A DNA stretch of 64,000 nucleotides, taken from contig JAIUNZ010000006.1 of assembly GCA_020161455.1 (NCBI GenBank), forward strand, positions 1 to 64,000, in the 5' to 3' direction. Position numbers and translations under genes: made by a program. Origin of the DNA: Bacteroidota bacterium (GTDB lineage Bacteria > Bacteroidota > Bacteroidia > Flavobacteriales > Flavobacteriaceae). Of the stretch, positions 26,408 through 34,395 are shown piece by piece (positions within the stretch are counted from its first letter, which is position 1; every line of letters starts with the position of its first letter). The notes beneath the pieces are model-generated. The model saw nothing but the letters and a program-made list of their open reading frames with translations, made no database searches and had not been told where the DNA came from.

Positions 26408-26890
26408 ATGATAAATAATCTTTTTTTAGTTCTCATCACGGCTACTGCAAACACAAAAAATAGCAAAAATATCAAAAACACGGCGGTAGTATGCCCAAAA
26501 ACGATTGTTTATGTCAATAATACGGCAGTAGTATGCCCAAAAACGATTATTTATATCAATAATACGGCAGTAGTATGCCCAAAAACGATTGATTATATCA
26601 ATAATACGGCAGTAGTATGCCCTAAAACGATTGTTTATATCAATAATACGGTAGTAGTATGCCCTAAAACGATTGTTTATGTCAATAATACAGCAGTAGT
26701 ATGCCCTAAAATAACTGTTTATGCGTACAAGGCGGTAGCTACCAGTATAAAATCATTTTTTCAGACTTATTATACAGATAAAAGCGGACTACTATTTTCT
26801 GAAAAACAGCCAATAACTACTCATTATTTTGATAAAAAAAGTCAAAATAATAACCCGAAAATCGCTATCTTAACCGCTAAAATAGTTTAG
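26408..26890 (+). CDS. Low-complexity ORF built on a 42-bp tandem repeat
   Basis: A 160-codon open frame that begins 4 bp after the amylase stop. After a hydrophobic start (MINNLFLVLITATANTK) it contains about six copies of a 14-residue unit, NTAVVCPKTIVYVN and variants, then a non-repetitive tail. A 42-bp unit keeps any frame open, so openness is weak evidence for coding. In favour: the start is plausible, substitutions between copies are mostly conservative (V/I), and a Cys-Pro is invariant. Against: no recognised family and no conserved neighbours. It may be a fossil expansion between two amylase genes. Confidence 0.3.
   Translation: MINNLFLVLITATANTKNSKNIKNTAVVCPKTIVYVNNTAVVCPKTIIYINNTAVVCPKTIDYINNTAVVCPKTIVYINNTVVVCPKTIVYVNNTAVVCPKITVYAYKAVATSIKSFFQTYYTDKSGLLFSEKQPITTHYFDKKSQNNNPKIAILTAKIV
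26480..26731 (+). repeat. 42-bp tandem repeat, six copies
   Basis: Units start at 26480, 26522, 26564, 26606, 26648 and 26690. Each contains TAGTATGCCC(A/T)AAAACGATT. Copies 1-5 are nearly identical and copy 6 is diverged. There are no spacers, so it is not CRISPR. Confidence 0.92.
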
Positions 26891-26898
26891 CACACAAG

Positions 26899-26943
26899 AA
26901 CTTTACTTTTGAACCAAAATCAGTATTAGTATTAGAATTAAAC
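26899..26943 (+). pseudogene. Remnant of a GH13 C-terminus
   Basis: This stretch translates as NFTFEPKSVLVLELN, closely parallel to the end of the amylase at 26356-26400 (DITIEAKSSLILELN) and shifted in frame from the repeat ORF. It looks like the 3' end of a second GH13 gene or a diverged duplication, left behind when the repeat region was inserted or expanded. Confidence 0.5.
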
Positions 26944-26946
26944 GAA

Positions 26947-29313
26947 ATGAAGAAACTACTTTTTTTACTATTTATAACCTCATTTTGCATTGCACAAAAC
27001 GCAAATAGAAAATTTATTTCTCAAAGCTATAAAAACAATGTTTTAGAAATAAAAACTTCTGAAGGTTACTACTTGATGAAACCTTTTTCAGAAAAAATCA
27101 TCGAAACTTCCTTTATTCCTAATGGTGAAAAAAACAATATCACTTCGCATGCCGTTATTAAATCGGTTGAAAATATAAAGTGCAAAGTAGTTAACAACAG
27201 CAAAACCCTATCTTTGGAAACTTCTGGAATAAAAGTCATCATTGATAAGTCGCCATTTAAAATTTCGTATTACTACAACAACAGCCTATTGCTTTCTGAA
27301 AAAAATGGCTACACCAAAGTAAACGACAGCACGCATACTATTGACTTCAATATAGCACCCGACGAAAAACTCTTTGGCGGTGGCGCTCGTGCATTGGGCA
27401 TGAACCGTCGTGGCAACCGCTTGCAACTATACAACAGAGCACACTATGGCTACGAAACCAAAGCAGAGCTAATGAATTTCTGTATTCCTTTAGTACTATC
27501 TTCAAAAATATATGCGGTACACTTTGATAATGCTGCCATTGGTTATCTTGATTTGGATAGTCAAAAGAACAATACCGTGACCTATGAAACTATCTCTGGA
27601 AGAAAGACCTATCAGGTTATTGTAGGCGATACTTGGGAAAATTTGATTACCAATTATACCGACTTGACCGGAAAACAACCCTTGCCACCACGTTGGGCAT
27701 TTGGCAACTTCTCTTCGCGTTTTGGCTATCATTCTCAGGAAGAAGTGGAGAATACGATTAAGAAATTTCAAGAAGATAACATACCTGTTGATGCTATTAT
27801 TTTAGATTTATATTGGTTTGGAAAGACCATCAAAGGCACCATGGGAAACCTCGATTGGGATAAGGATAATTTCCCTAATCCTGAAAAAATGATTGCCAAT
27901 TTGAAGGCAAAAGGTGTTAATACTATTCTGATTACCGAACCGTTTGTGTTGACTACTTCTAGTAAATGGAAAGAAGCCGTAGCACAAAATATACTAGTAA
28001 CCGATGCTAAAAATAAACCCGCAACATGGGATTTCTATTTTGGGAATACTTCTGTGGTTGATATCTTCAAGCCCGAAGGTGCTGCATGGTTTTGGAATGT
28101 ATATAAACGACTAATAAATCAAGGTGTTGGTGGTATGTGGGGCGATTTGGGCGAACCCGAAGTATTTCCATCCGAAGTAAAAACCGCTGCTGGACCTGCT
28201 GATGAAGTGCACAATATCTATGGACATAATTGGGCAAAACTAATAGCCGATGGGTATGCCAAAGATTTTCCAAATCAACGTCCGTTTATATTGATGCGTG
28301 CCGGATATTCGGGTTCACAACGCTATGGTATGATACCATGGTCGGGCGATGTTAATCGAAGCTGGGGTGGTTTAGCATCACAAATGGAAATTGCTATGCA
28401 AATGGGCATGCAAGGTATGGGCTATATGCATTCGGATTTAGGAGGATTTGCAGGCGATTATTTTGATAATGAATTGTATTTACGATGGTTGCAATATGGT
28501 GTGTTCCAACCTATTTTTCGTCCACATGCGCAAGAAGAAGTGGCATCCGAAGTTGCCAAAAAAGATATTGCTACCAAGGCAATCGCCAAGAAGTCGGTGG
28601 AACTTCGATATCAATTGCTACCTTATATCTATACCTTGGCATTTGAAAATTCTACCTCGGGAAAACCATTGATGCGTCCATTATTTTTTGAAGAACCTAC
28701 CAATGAAAAAGCTCTAAACGAGAAAGAAAGTTATTTATGGGGCAATGATTTCTTAGTAAAACCGATTACAAAAGCTGGCGTTACTGCTACCGAAGTCTAT
28801 TTCCCAAAATCGTCCAATTGGTTCGACTTCTATACCGATAAAAGCTATAAAGCTGGCACTACAGCAACCGTTGCGGTTGGAACTGATTATATTCCAGTTT
28901 TTGTTCGTGGTGGTAGTTTTATTCCACGTATTAAAACCATCCAAAACACGACTGCTTATTCGTTAAATAGTTTTGATTTGCATTTTTATTATGATGAAAC
29001 GGTAGCACAATCTTCTGGAAAATTATACAATGATGATGGCGCAACGCCTGATGCTTTTGGGAAAAGTGCCTACGAATTGATGACGTTTACTAGCAATTCT
29101 TCGAGTAAAAATATCATCCTAAAACTAGCTGTTGAAATAGGTAAAAAATATTTGGCAACAGACAAAACGGTTACCCTAACCATCCATAATTGTAACGCAA
29201 AATCGGTTACTATCGATGGAAAAAATGTTATCTTTAAAAATGAAAATCAATCGGTAGTAGTTGATGTAAATTGGAACAAAAACACTACTCCAGAAATTAA
29301 AATTGCGCTTTAA
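26947..29313 (+). CDS. GH31 alpha-glucosidase
   Basis: A 788-residue family 31 enzyme with a signal peptide (MKKLLFLLFITSFCIAQ), so periplasmic. It has an N-terminal beta domain, then the barrel: GNFSSRFGYHSQEEVENTI, ILDLYWFGKTIKG, the nucleophile region GGMWGDLGEPEVFP (Asp) and the acid/base region MIPWSGDVNRSW (Asp). PIFRPHAQEE and the C-terminal beta domains follow. It releases glucose from the non-reducing ends of alpha-1,4 or alpha-1,6 maltodextrins (the SusB role, from another family). Its stop is directly followed by the next start codon (0 bp), so it is translationally coupled to the second amylase. Confidence 0.9.
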   Translation: MKKLLFLLFITSFCIAQNANRKFISQSYKNNVLEIKTSEGYYLMKPFSEKIIETSFIPNGEKNNITSHAVIKSVENIKCKVVNNSKTLSLETSGIKVIIDKSPFKISYYYNNSLLLSEKNGYTKVNDSTHTIDFNIAPDEKLFGGGARALGMNRRGNRLQLYNRAHYGYETKAELMNFCIPLVLSSKIYAVHFDNAAIGYLDLDSQKNNTVTYETISGRKTYQVIVGDTWENLITNYTDLTGKQPLPPRWAFGNFSSRFGYHSQEEVENTIKKFQEDNIPVDAIILDLYWFGKTIKGTMGNLDWDKDNFPNPEKMIANLKAKGVNTILITEPFVLTTSSKWKEAVAQNILVTDAKNKPATWDFYFGNTSVVDIFKPEGAAWFWNVYKRLINQGVGGMWGDLGEPEVFPSEVKTAAGPADEVHNIYGHNWAKLIADGYAKDFPNQRPFILMRAGYSGSQRYGMIPWSGDVNRSWGGLASQMEIAMQMGMQGMGYMHSDLGGFAGDYFDNELYLRWLQYGVFQPIFRPHAQEEVASEVAKKDIATKAIAKKSVELRYQLLPYIYTLAFENSTSGKPLMRPLFFEEPTNEKALNEKESYLWGNDFLVKPITKAGVTATEVYFPKSSNWFDFYTDKSYKAGTTATVAVGTDYIPVFVRGGSFIPRIKTIQNTTAYSLNSFDLHFYYDETVAQSSGKLYNDDGATPDAFGKSAYELMTFTSNSSSKNIILKLAVEIGKKYLATDKTVTLTIHNCNAKSVTIDGKNVIFKNENQSVVVDVNWNKNTTPEIKIAL

Positions 29314-30969
29314 ATGAAAAAAATACTGGCAGTTGCCATCACCTCACTCCTATTTATTAGTTGCAACACATCGCAAAAAGTTGCCTATAAGCAAGAAACA
29401 AAAACACCATTCGTATGGGAAAGTGCCAACGTCTATTTTTTATTAATTGATAGATTTAAGAATGGAAATCCAAGCAATGACACGATTATTAAAAGGGATA
29501 AACCTACTGGAAAACTTCGTGGTTTTGAAGGTGGAGATATTCGTGGGGTTATCCAAAAGCTGGATGAAGGTTATTTTACAGACTTAGGTATCAATGTGCT
29601 TTGGATGACGCCCGTTGTAGAACAGATACATGGTGCTGTAGATGAAGGAACGGGTAATACCTATGGGTTTCATGGCTATTGGACCAAAGATTGGACAGCA
29701 ATTGACCCTAGTTATGGCACCAAAGCCGATTTAAAAGAATTGGTTGACAAGGCACATGCTAAAGGCATTCGTATTATGCTCGATGCCGTGATTAATCATA
29801 CTGGTCCGGTTACTGATTTAGATCCCGTTTTCCCTAATGATTGGGTTAGAACATCTCCAAAATGTACTTATAAATCTTATGACACTTACATCAATTGCAC
29901 TTTGGTAGAAAACCTGCCCGATGTAAAAACAGAGAGCAATGAAAATGTAGAATTGCCACCTGTTTTAGTCGAAAAGTGGAAAAAAGAAGGCAGATATGAA
30001 CAAGAAGTAGCCGAATTGGACGCATTTTTTGCCAAAACAGGCTATCCGCGTGCACCAAGATACTATATTATGAAGTGGCTATCCGATTATATATCGGACT
30101 ATGGCATCGATGCCTATCGTGTGGACACCGTGAAGCATACGTATGAGAATGTTTGGGCAGATTTTCAAAAAGTATGTTTGATGACGTTTGAAAATTATAA
30201 AAGTAACAACCCAAGCAAAGTGTTGGACAATACTAAATTTTTTACCGTAGGCGAAGTCTATGGGTATAATATTGGCAGCAAAAAATTATATGACTTTGGC
30301 GACCGCAAGGTAGATTATTTTGCCAATGGATTTGATGGTTTAATCAACTTTGACTTTAGAAATGAAGCCAAAATGAAGTACCAAGAGTTGTATGCCAAAT
30401 ACAATACTATTTTGCAAACCGACCTCAAAAATCATACGGTGATGAATTATATTTCATCGCATGACGACGGTTATCCGTATGATAAAAAACGTGAAAAGAC
30501 TATCGAAAGCGGCACCAAACTGCTCTTAGCACCCGGAATAGCACAAGTATATTATGGCGATGAAAGCGCACGCAGTTTAGACATACCCGGTACCGAAGGC
30601 GATGCTACTTTGCGCTCATTTATGAATTGGGATGCCATTAGCAACAACCCAATAACCAAAGAAGTTTTGGCTCATTGGCAACGACTAGGGCAGTTTAGAG
30701 CGCATCATCCTGCTGTTGGCGGTGGTGTTCATGCTTTAATTTCGTCGTCGCCATATTCGTTCTCCAGAGTTTATTCTAAAGATAACTATACCGATAAAGT
30801 AGTCATTGGCTTGGAATTAAATAAAGGAAAAAAAGAAATCAATGTAGGTAACATCTTTGCCAATGGTGAAAAAGTGCGCGATGCTTACTCGGGCAGAACG
30901 GCTATAATTGCTAACGGAAAGGCAGTAATTGATAGTGACTTTACTATAATTTTACTCGAAAAAATATAA
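29314..30969 (+). CDS. GH13 alpha-amylase lipoprotein
   Basis: A 551-residue lipoprotein (lipobox LFISCNTSQ). GH13 regions: I DAVINHTG, II YRVDTVKH (nucleophile Asp), III FTVGEVYG (Glu), IV ISSHDDGYP (Asp). A small C-terminal beta domain completes it. Its lipid anchor suggests the periplasmic leaflet or the surface, like SusG in Bacteroides, but no surface-export signal was checked. It abuts GH31 and precedes a GDPD gene by 4 bp. Together with the other enzymes it completes extracellular and periplasmic starch breakdown. Confidence 0.9.
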   Translation: MKKILAVAITSLLFISCNTSQKVAYKQETKTPFVWESANVYFLLIDRFKNGNPSNDTIIKRDKPTGKLRGFEGGDIRGVIQKLDEGYFTDLGINVLWMTPVVEQIHGAVDEGTGNTYGFHGYWTKDWTAIDPSYGTKADLKELVDKAHAKGIRIMLDAVINHTGPVTDLDPVFPNDWVRTSPKCTYKSYDTYINCTLVENLPDVKTESNENVELPPVLVEKWKKEGRYEQEVAELDAFFAKTGYPRAPRYYIMKWLSDYISDYGIDAYRVDTVKHTYENVWADFQKVCLMTFENYKSNNPSKVLDNTKFFTVGEVYGYNIGSKKLYDFGDRKVDYFANGFDGLINFDFRNEAKMKYQELYAKYNTILQTDLKNHTVMNYISSHDDGYPYDKKREKTIESGTKLLLAPGIAQVYYGDESARSLDIPGTEGDATLRSFMNWDAISNNPITKEVLAHWQRLGQFRAHHPAVGGGVHALISSSPYSFSRVYSKDNYTDKVVIGLELNKGKKEINVGNIFANGEKVRDAYSGRTAIIANGKAVIDSDFTIILLEKI

Positions 30970-30973
30970 TCTT

Positions 30974-31651
30974 ATGCTCAAGATTGGTCATCGTGGTGCC
31001 AAAGGACATGTAGCCGAAAACACCTTAGCTTCTTTTCAAAAAGCAATAGACCTTGGTGTAGATGCCATCGAATTGGATGTGCATTGTTGTGCCACGGGCG
31101 AAATAGTAGTCATTCATGATGATACGATAGACCGTACCACTACTGGCACTGGCTTGGTTTCAAAACTTTCATTATCTCAACTAAAAAATGTTTCTATTGA
31201 TGTGTTGCATTTCATCCCAACACTACAGGAAGTGCTTGATTTTATTTCGGGTAGATGCCTCGTCAACATAGAACTTAAAGGAAAAAACACTGCCGAAAAG
31301 ACCATGCAAATTCTTGATACCTATATTAATGAAAAAAACTGGAAACATGAGCAGTTTTTGGTTTCTAGTTTTGATTGGCTAGCACTAGAGCAAGTACATA
31401 AGCACAATCAATTTATGCCTATTGGGGTACTTACGCTTACGGATATTGAGTTGGCAATTGGTTTTGCCAAGTTCTGCAAGGCAAAGGCTATTCATCCGTA
31501 TTATCACTTGCTCACACCAGAGAATGTAGCACAAATGAAAGCCGAAAACCTCAACATCTATCCGTGGACGGTTAATGAACCCGAAGATATTAGTCTGGTA
31601 AAATCATTTAACGTAGATGGAATTATTTCTGATTATCCGGAAAGATTGTAA
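30974..31651 (+). CDS. Glycerophosphodiester phosphodiesterase family protein
   Basis: A 225-residue GDPD-fold enzyme that hydrolyses glycerophosphodiesters to glycerol-3-phosphate and an alcohol. It has the family motif GHRGAKGHVAENTLASFQ, then AIELDVHC, IHDDTIDRTTTGTG and NIELKG, which hold the metal-binding Glu/Asp and catalytic His residues. No signal peptide, so cytoplasmic (UgpQ-like). It is 4 bp after the amylase and probably co-transcribed. A link to starch use is not obvious; it may be a passenger or act on periplasmic glucan by-products, which is speculation. Confidence 0.88.
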   Translation: MLKIGHRGAKGHVAENTLASFQKAIDLGVDAIELDVHCCATGEIVVIHDDTIDRTTTGTGLVSKLSLSQLKNVSIDVLHFIPTLQEVLDFISGRCLVNIELKGKNTAEKTMQILDTYINEKNWKHEQFLVSSFDWLALEQVHKHNQFMPIGVLTLTDIELAIGFAKFCKAKAIHPYYHLLTPENVAQMKAENLNIYPWTVNEPEDISLVKSFNVDGIISDYPERL

Positions 31652-31656
31652 TAGGT

Positions 31657-32056
31657 GTTCTCGATACATTTTTTGCTCCATTGCATTCCGCAAAAAACAC
31701 TCGAACGGACGAAGCGAGATGTAGTTTAGTGGCAACAACTTTATAGGCAAAATTTTCTACACCGTCAAATCGAGTGTTTTTATTGTAACAAAGTGTAAAT
31801 AAAAATGTATCGAGATTTTTATACGTTCTCGATACATTTTTTGCTCCATTGCATTCCGCAAAAAACACTCGAACGGACGAAGCGAGATGTAGTTTAGTGG
31901 CAACAACTTTATAGGCAAAATTTTCTACACCGTCAAATCGAGTGTTTTTATTGTAACGAAGTGTAAATAAAAATGTATCGAGATTTTTATATGTTCTCGA
32001 TACATTTTTTGCTCCATTGCATTCCGCAAAAAACACTCGAACAGACGAATAATAGA
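31657..32056. repeat. 168-bp tandem repeat, two full copies and a partial third
   Basis: Copies begin at 31657, 31825 and 31993 (exact 168-bp period) and are nearly identical. Inside each unit, TCTCGATACATTTTT near the start is complemented by AAAAATGTATCGAGA near the end, and AACACTCGA is complemented by TCGAGTGTT. Each unit can therefore fold as one long hairpin, as in REP/MITE-like elements. The period is divisible by three, which creates a spurious long open frame on the minus strand. Confidence 0.9.
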
Positions 32057-32077
32057 AAAACATCGCTATTCCTTTAG

Positions 32078-32085
32078 TACATTTG
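32078..32085 (+). promoter_or_regulatory. -7 promoter box (TACATTTG)
   Basis: TACATTTG lies 55 bp upstream of the flavoprotein start, directly after the 168-bp repeats. Confidence 0.5.
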
Positions 32086-32139
32086 CACAAATCAACATCT
32101 AAACAATCTGTGTTAATCCTTTTAATCTGTGGCTAAACC

Positions 32140-33351
32140 ATGATTTCTAAATACGATATCCTTATTATTGGCGGCGGCGCGGCTGGTTTCTTTACTGCTA
32201 TTAATATTGTAGAAAAAAATCCGCAGCTAAAGGTCGCTATCCTCGAGCGTGGCAAAACGGTATTGGAGAAAGTACGTATCTCAGGTGGTGGTCGCTGCAA
32301 TGTGACGCATGCTTGTTTTGTGCCCAATGATTTGGCAAAATTTTATCCCCGTGGAGAGAAAGAACTACGCGGTCCTTTTCACCAATTTTGTAGTGGTGAT
32401 ACTATTGAGTGGTTTGAAAAACACGGCGTAGAATTGAAGATAGAAGATGACGGCAGAATGTTTCCCACTACAGACAGTTCTACTACTATCATTAATTGTT
32501 TTCAAAACGCTACCAAGCAGCTAGGCATCGATGTATTGACTTCTCATAGCGTGCAATCATTATATAAAGGAGATGGGTATTGGAAAGTAGAAACACATCA
32601 CGAGAGTTATTTGTGCCAACAGTTAGTTATGACCACCGGAAGCAACCCAAAAGTATGGGAAATGCTTCAAGAGCTTGGGCACACCATTGTTCCGCCTGTA
32701 GCGTCCTTATTTACCTTTAATATTAAAGATGCGCGTATAAAAGACCTTATGGGAATAGCTTCTTTGGCACAAGTAACCGTCAAAGACAGCAAACTAGATG
32801 CCACAGGACCGTTATTGATAACCCATTGGGGCATGTCTGGTCCGGGAATATTACGTCTATCGGCTTGGGGCGCACGTATTCTTGCCGAAAGAAACTATCA
32901 GTTTAGTATTTTGGTCAATTGGTTGCCCGAAACTACTCCCGAGGAAGCCGCTACCCTATTAAAAGACCTCAAATTAGAACACGCTAAAAAGGTAGTAAGT
33001 AAAAAATCGCCGTTAGAATTACCCAATCGTTTATGGGAAAGCTTAGTAATCGCCTCAGGCATTGCCGAAGATACTAAATGGGCCGATCTATCAAAACTAC
33101 AACTGCAACAACTAGCCGCACAACTTACTGCAGGCGAATATAAAGTAAACGGTAAAAGTACTTTTAAAGAAGAATTTGTTACCGCAGGTGGCATTGACTT
33201 AAAAGAAATCAATTTTAAAACCATGCAAAGTAAGCTTCATGATGGGTTGTACTTTGCCGGCGAAATTGTAAATATTGATGCGATTACCGGAGGCTTTAAT
33301 TTTCAAAATGCATGGACGAGTGGTTTTATAGTGGCATCTAGTATTCATTAA
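32140..33351 (+). CDS. NAD(P)/FAD-dependent oxidoreductase, HI0933/BaiN family
   Basis: A 403-residue flavoprotein. The N-terminus is a Rossmann FAD motif (DILIIGGGAAGFFTAINIVE) followed by the HI0933-family signature SGGGRCNVTH. The middle contains MTTGSNPKVWEMLQELGHTI and ITHWGMSGPGIL, and the C-terminus has TAGGI, GLYFAGEIVNIDAITGGFNF and QNAWTSGF. Members include BaiN and YhiN; their physiological substrates are mostly unknown. Cytoplasmic, single gene with its own promoter and a strong downstream hairpin. Confidence 0.9.
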   Translation: MISKYDILIIGGGAAGFFTAINIVEKNPQLKVAILERGKTVLEKVRISGGGRCNVTHACFVPNDLAKFYPRGEKELRGPFHQFCSGDTIEWFEKHGVELKIEDDGRMFPTTDSSTTIINCFQNATKQLGIDVLTSHSVQSLYKGDGYWKVETHHESYLCQQLVMTTGSNPKVWEMLQELGHTIVPPVASLFTFNIKDARIKDLMGIASLAQVTVKDSKLDATGPLLITHWGMSGPGILRLSAWGARILAERNYQFSILVNWLPETTPEEAATLLKDLKLEHAKKVVSKKSPLELPNRLWESLVIASGIAEDTKWADLSKLQLQQLAAQLTAGEYKVNGKSTFKEEFVTAGGIDLKEINFKTMQSKLHDGLYFAGEIVNIDAITGGFNFQNAWTSGFIVASSIH

Positions 33352-33371
33352 AAACCATACAAAAAAGCTAT

Positions 33372-33415
33372 ATTGCACTATAACAAGATATAATTGTTAT
33401 AGTGCAATTTTATTT
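33372..33415 (+). terminator. Terminator of the flavoprotein gene
   Basis: A perfect 15-bp inverted repeat, ATTGCACTATAACAA (33372-33386) and its complement (33394-33408), with a 7-nt loop and T-rich flank. Confidence 0.7.
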
Positions 33416-33475
33416 TGTTATACAACAAGAGTAAAAAACAGTATCGCATCTTGCTATTGTTGTATTACACTAATA

Positions 33476-33565
33476 CTTTGTAGTACTAAAACTATTATTT
33501 TGTACTGCAAAAATGATTTGTTATACCGCAAAACTATCTTTCTATAGCACTAAATTGATTTTTAG
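33476..33565. repeat. Degenerate ~22-bp tandem repeat
   Basis: Four to five units of about 22 bp share a core like (T)AC(T/C)GCAAAA followed by a T-rich half (AGTACTAAAAC, ACTGCAAAAAT, CCGCAAAACT, CACTAAATTG). The rest of the 33409-33673 gap shows only a further inverted repeat, ATCCTTA (33601) with TAAGGAT (33634). Confidence 0.45.
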
Positions 33566-33673
33566 TATAAAAAAAGATACAACTTTAAACTTATTTAAAT
33601 ATCCTTACGGTGTAGTTATCTAACCAATAGGTATAAGGATTTGTTTTTTGTTTCATTCTAAATTATAATCAAT

Positions 33674-34324
33674 ATGATACCTCAACAATGCAAACACAAT
33701 TATCATCGTTATTCTAAACCTAATTTACATTTGTTTTGTAACGAAATTGAAAGCGGAATTTATACTAATCCTACCGTTTTTAGTACGTCACCCATCAACT
33801 TGGCAACCTATAAAACAATAAAAGAACTTTTTTACTACAAAAGCCGACTATGACTTGTAAGGTGTCACCAAAAAAGGAGCGTATTGGAATGCACGAAGAG
33901 CAATGTTAGACACACTTGCTGCATTAAGTAGCGGCAGGAAACGGCTCTACTATTACTTTGAGCGGTTTTAAAGCCACTATTGCTGTACCTCAAAAAAACG
34001 AAAAACTAGGTAAAATTAATAATTTCACTATGAAACACACCAACAGCTCGGGAGAATTAATAATAGAAATTCCAGCAATTATTAGTAAAGGAATGGTGTA
34101 CTATGCTTGCCTCTGTGTAAAGCGTTGACGAACCTAAAATTTCTTTAAATAATGGACAGCTAAAGTTTGACCTTAATGAAAATTCTGTTTTACTTGATTC
34201 AAATAAAAATAGAAAGAAAAAATTTGTTGGATTAACACCCGGTATGAAATATTACTTTTATGTATATGCCATAAATTCCGTGAGTGTTTCTCCCATCAGT
34301 AGTGTAAAAAAGCATTTTTGTTAG
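33674..34324 (+). pseudogene. Decayed fibronectin type III-like small protein gene
   Basis: The stretch opens with ATG and MIPQQCKHNYHRYSKPNLHL...CNEIESGIYTNPTVF, then loses frame. Sense pieces continue in other frames: KGAYWNARRAMLDTLAALS, GSTITLSGFKATIAVPQKNE, KHTNSSGELIIEIP. It ends with RKKKFVGLTPGMKYYFYVYA and a stop. At least three frameshifts or stops interrupt it. The pattern (N-terminal HRYSKP, C-terminal GLTPG..YY.YV) fits a ~200-residue FN3-like family seen in Flavobacterium. Position estimates of the breaks: near 33830, 33861, 33937 and 34121. Not functional. Confidence 0.7.
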
Positions 34325-34363
34325 TTAAAAACAAAAAAATATATAGGGTATTCATTTTTTATA

Positions 34364-34371
34364 TATATTTG
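34364..34371 (+). promoter_or_regulatory. -7 promoter box (TATATTTG)
   Basis: TATATTTG lies 24 bp before the ATG at 34396 and is followed by GATTGTCAAA. The same box at the same distance precedes the two paralogues downstream. Confidence 0.6.
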
Positions 34372-34395
34372 ATTGTCAAAACAAACCAAATGTAT

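Noticed and set aside
26480..26731. CRISPR array
   Set aside because: The units are directly adjacent without spacers, and no cas gene is in the window.
31623..32090. 155-codon open frame on the minus strand with repeated blocks
   Set aside because: It is produced by the 168-bp tandem repeat, whose length is a multiple of three. No start context, no family, and it overlaps the end of the GDPD gene.
34318..34395. Upstream TTG start for T9SS paralogue 1
   Set aside because: It overlaps the pseudogene end and the promoter and would put 26 residues before a perfect signal peptide.
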